This document shows positions 1 to 7,288 of a stretch of DNA of 64,000 bases, in pieces. The stretch is from Cohnella endophytica. GTDB lineage: Bacteria; Bacillota; Bacilli; Paenibacillales; Paenibacillaceae. Position 1 is the first letter of the stretch, and every line of letters starts with the position of its first letter. Both the position numbers and the translations under genes were made by a program. The stretch lies in contig NZ_RBZM01000006.1 of NCBI RefSeq assembly GCF_003628305.1, positions 1-64,000 on the forward strand, in the 5' to 3' direction. The notes under the pieces were generated by a model. It saw only the letters and a list, made by a program, of their open reading frames with translations, was not told where the DNA came from and ran no database searches.

Positions 1-91
1 CGAGTCGTCGATGATGCGTGTGTAGTCAGGTGAAACCTGATTGCAGGATGTCGAGTCGTCGATGATGTGTGTGTAGTCAGGTGAAACCTGA
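1..91. repeat. Two tandem copies of a 40-bp repeat
   Basis: Two 40-base copies begin at 1 and 52 (period 51) and differ at a single position. Each copy ends in a small perfect hairpin, TCAGGT-GAA-ACCTGA. The first copy starts at the first base of the window, so more copies may lie to the left. No coding function was recognised. The repeat lies beyond the terminator of the RluA-type gene. Confidence 0.8.
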
Positions 92-120
92 GTACATTGC
101 GACAAACCGTATACATAACA

Positions 121-177
121 AAACGCCCCGCGTAAGGCAAGAGATCCAAACTCTCTCCTCGTCCTCGCGGGGTGTTT
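121..177 (-). terminator. Rho-independent terminator of the RluA-type gene
   Basis: A GC-rich stem (ACGCCCCGCG pairing with CGCGGGGTGT, one G-T pair) is flanked by A-runs on the left and T-runs on the right. It can therefore act on both strands. It lies just downstream of the minus-strand pseudouridine synthase. Confidence 0.8.
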
Positions 178-189
178 TTTTACGTTCGT

Positions 190-1137
190 TTAAGCCTTAG
201 GTTCCTCGCGGAATTGGCTAAGGAAAGGCTTTGGTACGTCCGTCTCGAACCGCATAAGCTTGCCCGTTACGGGATGCTCGAAGGCGAGCACTCGAGCATG
301 CAGGCCGAGGCGGGAAAACGGCTTCGTCTTCGAGCCGTATTTCTTGTCGTTGGCGATCGGATGGCCCAGATCCTGCATGTGGACGCGGATTTGATTTTTA
401 CGTCCGGTTTCCAGATCGACTTCGAGCAAGGAGTAGTTGCGGCTGGCGCGCAGCACCTTATAATGGGTTACCGCATGCTGGCCGTCGTTCGGCGTGAAGC
501 TCGAGTACATCTTGAGCGTGGAAGTTTCCTTGAGCCACGAAGTAATCGTGCCTTGGGTTTTCTTGACCATCCCTTCGACTAGCGCGACGTAGGTGCGTTC
601 CTTCACGACGTCCTTCCAATTGTCTTGCATCTGCTGCTGAACTTTCTCGCTCTTGGCGAACATCATCAGACCCGAGGTGTCGCGATCCAATCGGTGCAGG
701 ACGAAAATCCGGTTAGACGGATTCGCGATCCTTACATGCGCCGTAAGTTGGCGGTAAGCGGTCAGCTCGGTTTCCTGCTCGGTCGCGATGGAAAGCAGGC
801 CGGCATCTTTGTTCACGACGATGACCGCGTCATCTTCGTAGACGATCTTAAGGCCGACGAGCGGGGGAGCTACGGTCGTACGATCCTTGCGGACAGTGAC
901 GACTTGGCCTGGCTTCAGCGGATGGTTGTACAGCTTCTCTACCCGGTCGTCTACGGATATTTGTCCGTGGGCGAGCAGGGATTTGACGGAATTCCGTCCT
1001 TGCGGGGCGAGCTTGTCCAGGAGGAAAACGAGTAACTCTCCCGGTTCCGTTACCTTGAATGTCTTCGGAGGCGTGCTCGTGCCGCCTCTGTTAAAAGCCC
1101 CGCCACGCGGGCGGGGCGATGAATGGCCTTTTCTCAT
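190..1137 (-). CDS. RluA-family pseudouridine synthase (RluD-like)
   Basis: This 315-aa cytoplasmic enzyme is predicted to isomerise uridine to pseudouridine in rRNA or tRNA. Residues ~30-85 look like an S4 RNA-binding domain. The RluA signature HRLDRDTSG is at 148-156, with D151 as the expected catalytic aspartate, and the later LETGRKNQIRVH and LGHPIANDKKYG segments are typical of the RluA/RluD group. The length is normal for the family. The first ~25 residues are basic and Gly/Pro-rich, an unstructured extension. ATG is preceded by an AAAGGAA-type ribosome binding site. The gene stands alone with its own terminator. The target uridine cannot be read from sequence. Confidence 0.93.
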   Translation of the reverse strand: MRKGHSSPRPRGGAFNRGGTSTPPKTFKVTEPGELLVFLLDKLAPQGRNSVKSLLAHGQISVDDRVEKLYNHPLKPGQVVTVRKDRTTVAPPLVGLKIVYEDDAVIVVNKDAGLLSIATEQETELTAYRQLTAHVRIANPSNRIFVLHRLDRDTSGLMMFAKSEKVQQQMQDNWKDVVKERTYVALVEGMVKKTQGTITSWLKETSTLKMYSSFTPNDGQHAVTHYKVLRASRNYSLLEVDLETGRKNQIRVHMQDLGHPIANDKKYGSKTKPFSRLGLHARVLAFEHPVTGKLMRFETDVPKPFLSQFREEPKA

Positions 1138-1186
1138 CGGAAACTATCGTTCCTTTCGCATACGCTCGCTATTGCACCATTATAAC

Positions 1187-2263
1187 CTATTTAGCGGCGC
1201 TCACGAAATTAACGTTATAAGAGACGATCCGGCTTTTCCCGTCAATCCCCTGAAGCCCGGTCACGGTAACCGTATAACGGTCGCCCGCCTTGTATTCCTT
1301 CACCCCGTCCGGGCGAAAAATCAAGGCCGAACCCGAGCCGTAGCCGTTGTTTTCCACGTTGAAGTAAGCTCCGGTTTCCGTAACCTTGCGGTTTTTCAAG
1401 CCGAGGCTCCACATCTTGTTATCGCTTAATCTCTTCATATAGACCGTCACGTTCTTGTCGACGGGTTTCTTGAATTTCTGCATGTTCAAGCTGATCGACC
1501 AAGCATACGAAGGAGCGAACACCTCCGTCGGGAAAGCTCCTTGCGCGGGATAGGCGACGTAGTTATAGTCCACCTTCTTTTTCCGGCTCTGATCGAACAC
1601 TTGCAGGGCGGAATACGTCCAATCTTCCGCGCCTTCCGCCATCCCGATGCCGATGTTCTGCAATTGCGGATTCAATAGCCATCTGCGATGGCCGAGCACC
1701 GGGAGATTGCCCTTATCGGAATCTTCCATATAAGCGTCGATAGAACGAGGGATAATCGGATCGTCATAGCCGAACGATGCGTAGATGTTGGCGCTGGAAG
1801 TGGACGCCAAACCTTTGTCGTAGAACGCTTGGGGCATCTCCGCCGGCTTCGGGGGCTTATGGCTGAAGTTGCCTTCCGAGGCGAGCAGCACGGAGCCGTA
1901 CTGAGCTTGGGTATTCAGAACGGAGGAGGAGACGATATCGTAAGGCAAACCGCTAAGGAAGCGGTAGAAGTTAACGGCGTTTACGCCCTCTTGAATCCGA
2001 CTCGTTTTCAAGGAACCCGGTGAATAAGTACCGGAAGCTTGAGGAACGACGACGTAAGGTTGATCATCATCCAAGGAAGGCTGCATAAGCTTCTTCCATT
2101 GGGCGGCGATTTCCAGAGCCGTATGAACGGGGAGTCCGCTGCTTACTGTCGAGGGAGTCGCAACCGCAGCAGCGGCGATAGCCTGGGGACTCGCGGTATA
2201 GCCGGACAGGGGGCATATGGTCAGAGTAAATGCGATTGCGAAAGAGATTCGCTTAAGGTTCAT
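1187..2263 (-). CDS. Secreted CAP (SCP/PR-1) domain protein
   Basis: The chosen ATG gives 358 aa beginning with an N-terminal signal peptide (MNLKRISFAIAFTLTI...), so the protein should be exported. The longer in-frame extension upstream has no such feature and runs through the divergent promoter. The middle of the protein carries CAP-domain hallmarks: VNFYRFLSGLP, then SEGNFSHKPP, then LGHRRWLLNPQLQNIGIG, as in bacterial cysteine-rich secretory/PR-1-like proteins. A C-terminal all-beta segment follows. Bacterial CAP proteins of this size are cell-wall associated or secreted, with poorly defined activity. It is divergent from the ABC exporter operon, and no functional link is evident. Confidence 0.85.
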   Translation of the reverse strand: MNLKRISFAIAFTLTICPLSGYTASPQAIAAAAVATPSTVSSGLPVHTALEIAAQWKKLMQPSLDDDQPYVVVPQASGTYSPGSLKTSRIQEGVNAVNFYRFLSGLPYDIVSSSVLNTQAQYGSVLLASEGNFSHKPPKPAEMPQAFYDKGLASTSSANIYASFGYDDPIIPRSIDAYMEDSDKGNLPVLGHRRWLLNPQLQNIGIGMAEGAEDWTYSALQVFDQSRKKKVDYNYVAYPAQGAFPTEVFAPSYAWSISLNMQKFKKPVDKNVTVYMKRLSDNKMWSLGLKNRKVTETGAYFNVENNGYGSGSALIFRPDGVKEYKAGDRYTVTVTGLQGIDGKSRIVSYNVNFVSAAK

Positions 2264-2334
2264 GTTGTCAGCTCGCTTTCGAAAAAGATACCTATACCCT
2301 GTATATCGGCTGCAAGAAAATTTTTCCTGTGGGC

Positions 2335-2384
2335 TTGACGACCTATTCCTGCATCCTGTATAGTGTGTATAACAATATACACAC
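2335..2384 (+). promoter_or_regulatory. Promoter with palindromic YtrA-type operator
   Basis: TTGACG (-35) and TATAGT (-10) are separated by 18 nt. Overlapping the -10 and start point is a perfect inverted repeat with 9-nt arms GTGTGTATA and TATACACAC around a 4-nt spacer (2363-2384). Its position is ideal for repression by the GntR/YtrA-like protein encoded second in the operon. That assignment is inference. Confidence 0.8.
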
Positions 2385-2413
2385 ATGAACACTGTGTGCG
2401 AGGGGAGACGGCC

Positions 2414-3142
2414 ATGGACCGGAAGCAAGGTAGAAGGTATATCGGAGCTTACTTGTGGAAACGCGAACGACACGGCATCGTTTTCACGTTTCTGTTCGCC
2501 CTCTATATCGGAGCGGTGTTGAGTCTTAGCATTAACGATCTCGTCGGAGGCGACGAGGCTCCGCAATATTACCATGGAATGATCGATTGGATTTACGTCA
2601 CGATGTTGCCGGTATTCGGCACGGTCATGAACAAATCAGCCTTCGGGATGTGGAGAGACGACTTCTATTCGAAAAGGCTCGCCCACTGGCGCACGATGCC
2701 GATCCCGATCGCGTCCATCGTTCAGATCAGATACTTGCAAGTCGGTTGCTCGTTGCCGATCATCGGAGCTTGCTTTTTTTTCCTTCAATACGTCGTCTCC
2801 CCTCATTTGCGCGAAGCGGTAACGCCTTTGCAATGGGGCGCATGCGGATTGGCATGGCTCGTTTATGCCTTCGCCGTTAACTCGTTGTTCGTCTGGCTGG
2901 AACTCGGCTTCGACGGGAAACGATACGTAATCGGTTATCTCGGGTATATGGCACTTATGGCGGCCGTCTGTGCGTTGCTCGCTTGGCAAAAGGTGTACGT
3001 GTTCGAAAGCGTGTTGAAGCTCGTGAACGACGGTTACGTATGGCAATTGTTCCTGGTTACGACGGTTGCGGCATCAATCGCGACAGGGGCGGGTTATCGG
3101 ACGACGGTCAAGCGAATTCGATCAAGGTCGCTGGCTTTGTAA
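2414..3142 (+). CDS. Membrane protein of the ABC exporter operon
   Basis: This 242-aa polytopic membrane protein has about six hydrophobic segments and short charged loops, consistent with an ABC-2-type permease or accessory subunit of a YtrA-type exporter. The ATG after AGGGGAGACGGCC was chosen because the longer frame starts inside the operator. It is the first gene behind the regulated promoter, followed by the GntR regulator and two ATPases. No catalytic motifs are present. Substrate is unknown; related operons respond to cell-wall-active antibiotics, but that is family knowledge and not shown here. Confidence 0.7.
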   Translation: MDRKQGRRYIGAYLWKRERHGIVFTFLFALYIGAVLSLSINDLVGGDEAPQYYHGMIDWIYVTMLPVFGTVMNKSAFGMWRDDFYSKRLAHWRTMPIPIASIVQIRYLQVGCSLPIIGACFFFLQYVVSPHLREAVTPLQWGACGLAWLVYAFAVNSLFVWLELGFDGKRYVIGYLGYMALMAAVCALLAWQKVYVFESVLKLVNDGYVWQLFLVTTVAASIATGAGYRTTVKRIRSRSLAL

Positions 3143-3176
3143 CGATACCTGATAGATATAGAAATGAGGTGAGCTT

Positions 3177-3581
3177 GTGTGGCTGCCGATACGCATAGAC
3201 GAACAACGTCCCGAGCCTCTTTACCATCAGATTGAAGTGCAGCTTCGCGGGCTCATCCTCGGCGGGCAACTGCAGGAAGGGACGATGCTGCCATCGATTC
3301 GGGAGTTGGCCGTAGGTTTGAAATGCAGCGCGATTACGATTCGGAGAGTGTATCAGGATTTGGAGAACGAAGGGCTGATCCGAACCCGTCAGGGAACGGG
3401 GACGTTCGTGGCCGGCGTCGAGACGTCCGTTCGCGATGAGCACCGACTGGAACGCGCGAGCGAAGAGTTAGAGCGCGCATTGGAAGCGGGGTTGCAGCTG
3501 CACTGCACGTTCGATGAGTTGGAAGGCCTGTTTCGGGACTTGATCCGCAGGAAAAAGGATAGTAAGGAGGGCTCCTCTTAA
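3177..3581 (+). CDS. GntR-family repressor, YtrA subfamily
   Basis: This 134-aa regulator has a winged helix-turn-helix in residues ~8-78 (EPLYHQIEVQLRGLI, then LPSIRELAVGLKCSAITIRRVY, then the wing GLIRTRQGTGTFV) and only a ~50-residue helical tail. That architecture defines the small YtrA group. GTG is the start, preceded by GAGGTGA. Its stop overlaps the ATG of the next ATPase gene by one base (TAATG), so translation is probably coupled. It is predicted to bind the palindrome over the operon promoter and autoregulate. Confidence 0.9.
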   Translation: MWLPIRIDEQRPEPLYHQIEVQLRGLILGGQLQEGTMLPSIRELAVGLKCSAITIRRVYQDLENEGLIRTRQGTGTFVAGVETSVRDEHRLERASEELERALEAGLQLHCTFDELEGLFRDLIRRKKDSKEGSS

Positions 3582-4501
3582 TGACGACGAATGTGACGGA
3601 AGCGGCAATCTCATGGCGCGGGGTTAAGCTGCGCAACGAGCAGTTCACGCTCGGCCCATTGGACATCGAGATTCCTCGCGGCATGGTGACCGCGATCGTC
3701 GGGCCGAACGGATCGGGGAAAAGCACCTTGTTCCGGTCGCTTCTGGGGTTGGAGCCGATTCGCGAAGGAGAGGCCACCGCTCTCGGAGTTAGGCTGAACG
3801 GATGCGAGGACGAGAGCTACAAAAGGGAAGTCGGCTTCTTGCCCGAGAATCCTTACGGGCACGAGAACTCGCTGACGGCGGACGAGAAAGCGAAGTTCGC
3901 GTCCGGCCTGTATCCGAATTGGGATTGGGAGAAATACCGCAAGCTGTTAAGGCATTTCGACGTGGACGGCAGCGTAAAGTTGTCTAAGATGTCCAAGGGG
4001 ATGCGACGGAAAGCGGAACTCTCGATCGCGATGTCGCACGACCCCGAGTTGTTGCTCTTGGATGAACCGTCCTCCGGACTCGACCCATTCGCCTGGAAGA
4101 CGATGCTGGAAGAGCTCCAGCGCTACATGGAGCCGGGAGACCGGACGCTCGTGCTGGCTACCCATATCCTGGAGGAAATCAGACGACTCGCGGACTATAT
4201 TCTTTTCCTCTATCGCGGGAAAGTACTCGGATTATACGAGAAGGATCGTTTGCTGGACGATTGGCGCACGTTGGTCGTACAGCTGAGCGCTTCGGGGCCA
4301 GGCATCGAGAAGTTAGATGCAACTCCCGGTCTGCAAGGGCTGACGGAAGCGGGACCCGGCCTATACCGGCTGGAAGTCGATAGCCCCGAGCAAGGGGAGC
4401 AGTACTGCCGCGCTTGCGGATTCCAGGTGCTAGGCATTCAGCGCATGGAACTGGAAGATATATTAAGCTGTTTGATTCGGAAGGAGGAAGCTAGACGATG
4501 A
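3581..4501 (+). CDS. ABC transporter ATP-binding protein
   Basis: This 306-aa ATPase has Walker A GPNGSGKST at 41-49, a degenerate signature region (LSKMSKGMRRKAEL), Walker B LLLLDEPSSGLDP and the switch histidine in ATHILEE. The C-terminal ~80 residues are an extra domain of the type found in YtrB/NatA-like exporter ATPases. It is one-base coupled to the GntR gene and four-base coupled (ATGA) to a second ATPase gene, so the exporter may use a heterodimeric ATPase pair. Drives export in the cytoplasmic membrane; substrate unknown. Confidence 0.9.
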   Translation: MTTNVTEAAISWRGVKLRNEQFTLGPLDIEIPRGMVTAIVGPNGSGKSTLFRSLLGLEPIREGEATALGVRLNGCEDESYKREVGFLPENPYGHENSLTADEKAKFASGLYPNWDWEKYRKLLRHFDVDGSVKLSKMSKGMRRKAELSIAMSHDPELLLLDEPSSGLDPFAWKTMLEELQRYMEPGDRTLVLATHILEEIRRLADYILFLYRGKVLGLYEKDRLLDDWRTLVVQLSASGPGIEKLDATPGLQGLTEAGPGLYRLEVDSPEQGEQYCRACGFQVLGIQRMELEDILSCLIRKEEARR

Positions 4502-5403
4502 AAGCATTGCAGGTGGAACGCATTATTAAGAACTTTGGGGACAAAACGGCCGTGAACGGCCTAAGCTTCGAGGTGTCGCAGGGCGAGATTTACGGATTAC
4601 TGGGTGCCAACGGCGCTGGCAAGACGACGACGATGCGGATGATTCTTGGACTTATTTTGCCCGATGAGGGAGATATCCGTTACGCGGGAAAAGCTTATTC
4701 TAACGAGCAACTTAGCATGCTAGGCTACTTGCCGGAGGAACGCGGCATGTATCCGAAAATCAAGGTCAGCGATCAGATCATCTACTTGGCGCAGCTTCGC
4801 GGAATGTCGCGCAAGGATGCCGACCAGAATCTGAAACGGTGGCTGGATAAGTTCCAGGTACCCGAATATTACAACAAGAAGGTCGAAGAGCTGTCCAAAG
4901 GGAATCAGCAGAAAATCCAGTTCATCGCAGCAGTTATCCATAATCCTCGGGTTCTGATTTTGGACGAAGCGTTCAGCGGTCTCGACCCTGTTAACGTGGA
5001 GTTGCTGAAATCGACGGTCAAGGAGCTTCGCGACGGGGGAACGAGCATCGTATTCTCCACCCATCGGATGGAACACGTCGAGGAGCTATGCCGCAACATC
5101 ACGATCATGCACAAATCGAATCCGGTTCTTCAAGGGCCGATCAAAGAGATTAAGAAGAAATTTCCTCAGGAGAGGGTCGTCGTCGCTTCCGAAGGCGATA
5201 TCTCCGGTCTCGAAAATGTGGCCGGCGTAGTGAACGTGTTGCGGCATGAGCACGGAGGATACGAACTGAAGGTGGACGATCCACAAGCGGGGCAGCGTAT
5301 TTTGCAGCATGCTTTGGCTCAAGGACCGATAAAGCGTTTCGAAGTATTGGAACCGACGCTGAACGAAATCTTCATTAAGACGGTAGGTGAGAACCATGAA
5401 TAA
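4498..5403 (+). CDS. ABC transporter ATP-binding protein, NatA-like
   Basis: This 301-aa ATPase has Walker A GANGAGKTT at 36-44, signature LSKGNQQKIQ, Walker B VLILDEAFSGLDP (Ala where Pro is usual after the catalytic Glu) and the switch region STHRMEHVEEL. The C-terminal region matches the DUF4162-type extension of NatA-like export ATPases. Start overlaps the previous stop (ATGA). It probably pairs with the NatB-like permease directly downstream. In characterised systems NatAB is a sodium extruder, but the substrate here is not established. Confidence 0.9.
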   Translation: MKALQVERIIKNFGDKTAVNGLSFEVSQGEIYGLLGANGAGKTTTMRMILGLILPDEGDIRYAGKAYSNEQLSMLGYLPEERGMYPKIKVSDQIIYLAQLRGMSRKDADQNLKRWLDKFQVPEYYNKKVEELSKGNQQKIQFIAAVIHNPRVLILDEAFSGLDPVNVELLKSTVKELRDGGTSIVFSTHRMEHVEELCRNITIMHKSNPVLQGPIKEIKKKFPQERVVVASEGDISGLENVAGVVNVLRHEHGGYELKVDDPQAGQRILQHALAQGPIKRFEVLEPTLNEIFIKTVGENHE

Positions 5404-6673
5404 CAGCTTATGGACGGTGTTGGGATTTACGGTCCGCAATAAACTCCGCAGCAAAGCTTTTATTATTCTGACGGTTATTCTGGCCGTGCTGCTCGTCGTC
5501 GTGGGGAACCTCCCCTACTTGATCGATAAGCTCGGCGGCGGAGACAAGGCGACGAAGGTCGGTTATGCGGAAGGCCAACAGCCGGCGATCGTTCAAGGGT
5601 TGAAGGATTATTACGCGCATCTGCCCGAGCCGGCCGTCGAGCTCATAGCCGTGAAGGGCTCGGAGCAACAATTGAAGGATGCTCTGGAAAAAGGAGATAT
5701 TAGCGGATATTTGGCATTCGATGAACCGTCCGAAATCCCGGCGGGTTATTTCCCGAAAGCGACCTATAGCTCGAAGAGCGCTTTCTCGGGCGGAACCTCT
5801 TCCTCGTTGACGGCCGCGCTTCAGAAGATCAAGACCGATAAAATCATCAAGGATGCCGGGATGACCGAAGAGCAGAAGCGGCAGCTATCCACTCCGGTTT
5901 CCCTCGCAACCCAGAAAGTCAGCTTCTCCAACGAGAAAGGCAAGACGGAAGAGGAGCAAGGCATGGCGATCGGTCTGACTTACGTCATGATCATTCTCTT
6001 GTTCATGTCCGTCATGATCAGCGGACAATTGATCGCGACCGAGATTACGGCGGAGAAGAGCTCCCGCGTCATGGAGATTATCGTCACGAGCGTCTCCCCG
6101 CTGAAGCAGATGTGGGGCAAGATCCTGGGCACGTTCATCGTAGCCATGCTCCAGCTAGTCATTCTGGTCGGCGCGCTCGTCATCAACCTTCTGAGTCCGC
6201 AGAACAAAGATTCGCTCGATAAATTAGGCATCGACTTAAGCTCGATCGATCCGACTCTGGTCGTCTACGCGATTGGCTTCTACTTGGCGGGATTTTTCCT
6301 ATACGCGACTTTGTTCGCCGCCGTCGGCTCGATCGTTAGCCGCACCGAGGATCTCGGCCAAGCGGTGCTTCCGATCACCATGCTCACCCTCGTCGGCTTC
6401 TACGTCGCGATGTTCGGTCTTACGCATCCGGACCACATCTTGATCCAAGTGTGCCAATACGTTCCGTTCTTCGCGCCGTTCCTCATGTTCCTGAGAATCG
6501 GCTTGTCCGAACCGGCTTGGTGGGAGATCGTCTTGTCGGTCGGCATTCTATTCGTATCGATTCTGGCGATCGGCTGGCTGTCGGCGAAAATCTATCGCGT
6601 CGGCGTGCTAATGTACGGCAAACGTCCTTCGGTGAAAGAGATCGTTAAGGCTATGAGAGCTTATAAGGTTTAG
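5396..6673 (+). CDS. ABC-2 family permease, NatB-like
   Basis: The 425-aa permease starts MNNSLWTVLGFTVRNKLRSKAF, followed by one transmembrane helix, a ~150-residue extracytoplasmic domain and a C-terminal block of about five helices, the usual ABC-2/NatB topology. The motif ITAEKSSRVMEIIVTSVSP, typical of NatB-like proteins, is at ~225. The ATG with AGGTGAG upstream was preferred over an in-frame GTG three codons earlier that overlaps the ribosome binding site. The gene overlaps the ATPase gene's 3' end and closes the exporter operon. Confidence 0.9.
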   Translation: MNNSLWTVLGFTVRNKLRSKAFIILTVILAVLLVVVGNLPYLIDKLGGGDKATKVGYAEGQQPAIVQGLKDYYAHLPEPAVELIAVKGSEQQLKDALEKGDISGYLAFDEPSEIPAGYFPKATYSSKSAFSGGTSSSLTAALQKIKTDKIIKDAGMTEEQKRQLSTPVSLATQKVSFSNEKGKTEEEQGMAIGLTYVMIILLFMSVMISGQLIATEITAEKSSRVMEIIVTSVSPLKQMWGKILGTFIVAMLQLVILVGALVINLLSPQNKDSLDKLGIDLSSIDPTLVVYAIGFYLAGFFLYATLFAAVGSIVSRTEDLGQAVLPITMLTLVGFYVAMFGLTHPDHILIQVCQYVPFFAPFLMFLRIGLSEPAWWEIVLSVGILFVSILAIGWLSAKIYRVGVLMYGKRPSVKEIVKAMRAYKV

Positions 6674-6709
6674 GCGGTTCCTCCGCAGACTCATTGTTCT
6701 CTGATTGCA

Positions 6710-6760
6710 TGGGTAACGTCTATAAATGAGACAAATGGTGGGACATGTTTGAGATAAAAT
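6710..6760 (+). repeat. IS-end-like sequence, left side of the catabolic island
   Basis: The first 26 bases (6710-6735; TGGGTAACGTCTATA then TGAGACAAA) match, at 24 of 26 positions, the reverse complement of 23199-23224. Further in, TGAGACA and ATGTTTGAGATAAAAT recur with the same 18-nt offset at 23278-23311. Multiple short repeats at an end are typical of some insertion sequences (IS21-like ends, for example), but no transposase gene is adjacent. The IS assignment is inference. Confidence 0.55.
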
Positions 6761-6761
6761 G

Positions 6762-6803
6762 AAAAGTCTTGATTGCCAACAATGTTGGTATATCAAGACT
6801 TTT
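6762..6803 (+). terminator. Rho-independent terminator
   Basis: AAAAGTCTTGAT pairs with ATCAAGACTTTT around an inner TGCCAAC/GTTGGTA stem, followed by a T-rich tract. It may end the exporter operon or belong to the IS-end-like sequence directly upstream, because a comparable hairpin follows the copy at 23.3 kb. Confidence 0.75.
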
Positions 6804-6897
6804 TGCTCTTTTTATACACAATTTTTAGGTGTTAGTCAAATGTGTTTAAATAAGATTGCACCAGATTGGCACACCATTGTTGCTATTGGTAAAAGCA

Positions 6898-6948
6898 TTG
6901 ATTTTTGAAAGCGAATACATTAAACTTAAATAATGATTAACCGCTTTA
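6898..6948 (+). promoter_or_regulatory. Promoter with LacI-type operator (duplicate of the importer promoter)
   Basis: TTGATT (-35), 17 nt, TAAACT (-10), then TTAACCGCTTTA at 6937-6948. The layout and much of the sequence match the promoter at 11151-11200, including a degenerate operator between -35 and -10 (GAAAGCGAATAC). It probably drives the secreted protein gene at 7.3 kb through a leader containing a gene remnant. The rest of 6804-7008 shows no gene. Confidence 0.65.
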
Positions 6949-7008
6949 CTTAATATAACTAAATGCGTTAAGTCTTTCTGAAGACTACTTTGGCAATGAG
7001 GTGATATA

Positions 7009-7288
7009 TAAGCGGCTCTCCTAATTTTCCGGTTGATTTCACAATTCAAAGGACGGCGGAAGCTACACGACTGTAAAGACGGTGACGAATCAAGCCAATC
7101 CTGCAGATTTTCCTGTAGAATATAATTTTGCTGCAACTACAGGCAGATATGTCAGAATTCTGGTTACCAAGCTGAGAACTCCGGCTCTAGGCGAATCCAG
7201 TAGCTACCGCCTGCAACTCGAAGAGATTTCAAGCGATTCAATATTCCTATTAAATACTAACGAGGAGGAGTTTATTTGCGATATTTAA
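7009..7288 (+). pseudogene. Remnant of the C-terminal domain of a paralog of the downstream secreted protein
   Basis: Reading across two frames, the stretch encodes GSPNFPVDFTIQ and then DGGSYTTVKTVTN-ANPADFPVEY...GRYVRILVTKL...YRLQLEEI. These align to the last ~75 residues of the downstream gene product (SPNYPVDFTIQ...DGGSYSTVKTIT...ARYVRIVVTKL...YRLQLEEI). A small deletion and frameshift near 7048 separates the two blocks, and nothing of the rest of the protein is present. It is a 3' scar of a deleted sister gene, left between a regulated promoter and the intact gene. The ATG frame from 7082 is not considered a functional gene. Confidence 0.75.

Noticed and set aside
1-91. CRISPR-like array
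   Set aside because: Only two copies with an 11-nt gap; repeat and spacer lengths and absence of cas genes do not fit.
2264-2575. 104-residue N-terminal extension of the CAP-domain protein
   Set aside because: The extension crosses the divergent promoter and operator and precedes an obvious signal peptide, so the internal ATG is the start.
7082-7288. 68-aa frame as an independent gene
   Set aside because: Its residues align to the C-terminus of the downstream protein and an adjacent frame supplies the preceding segment, so it is a remnant and not a gene.
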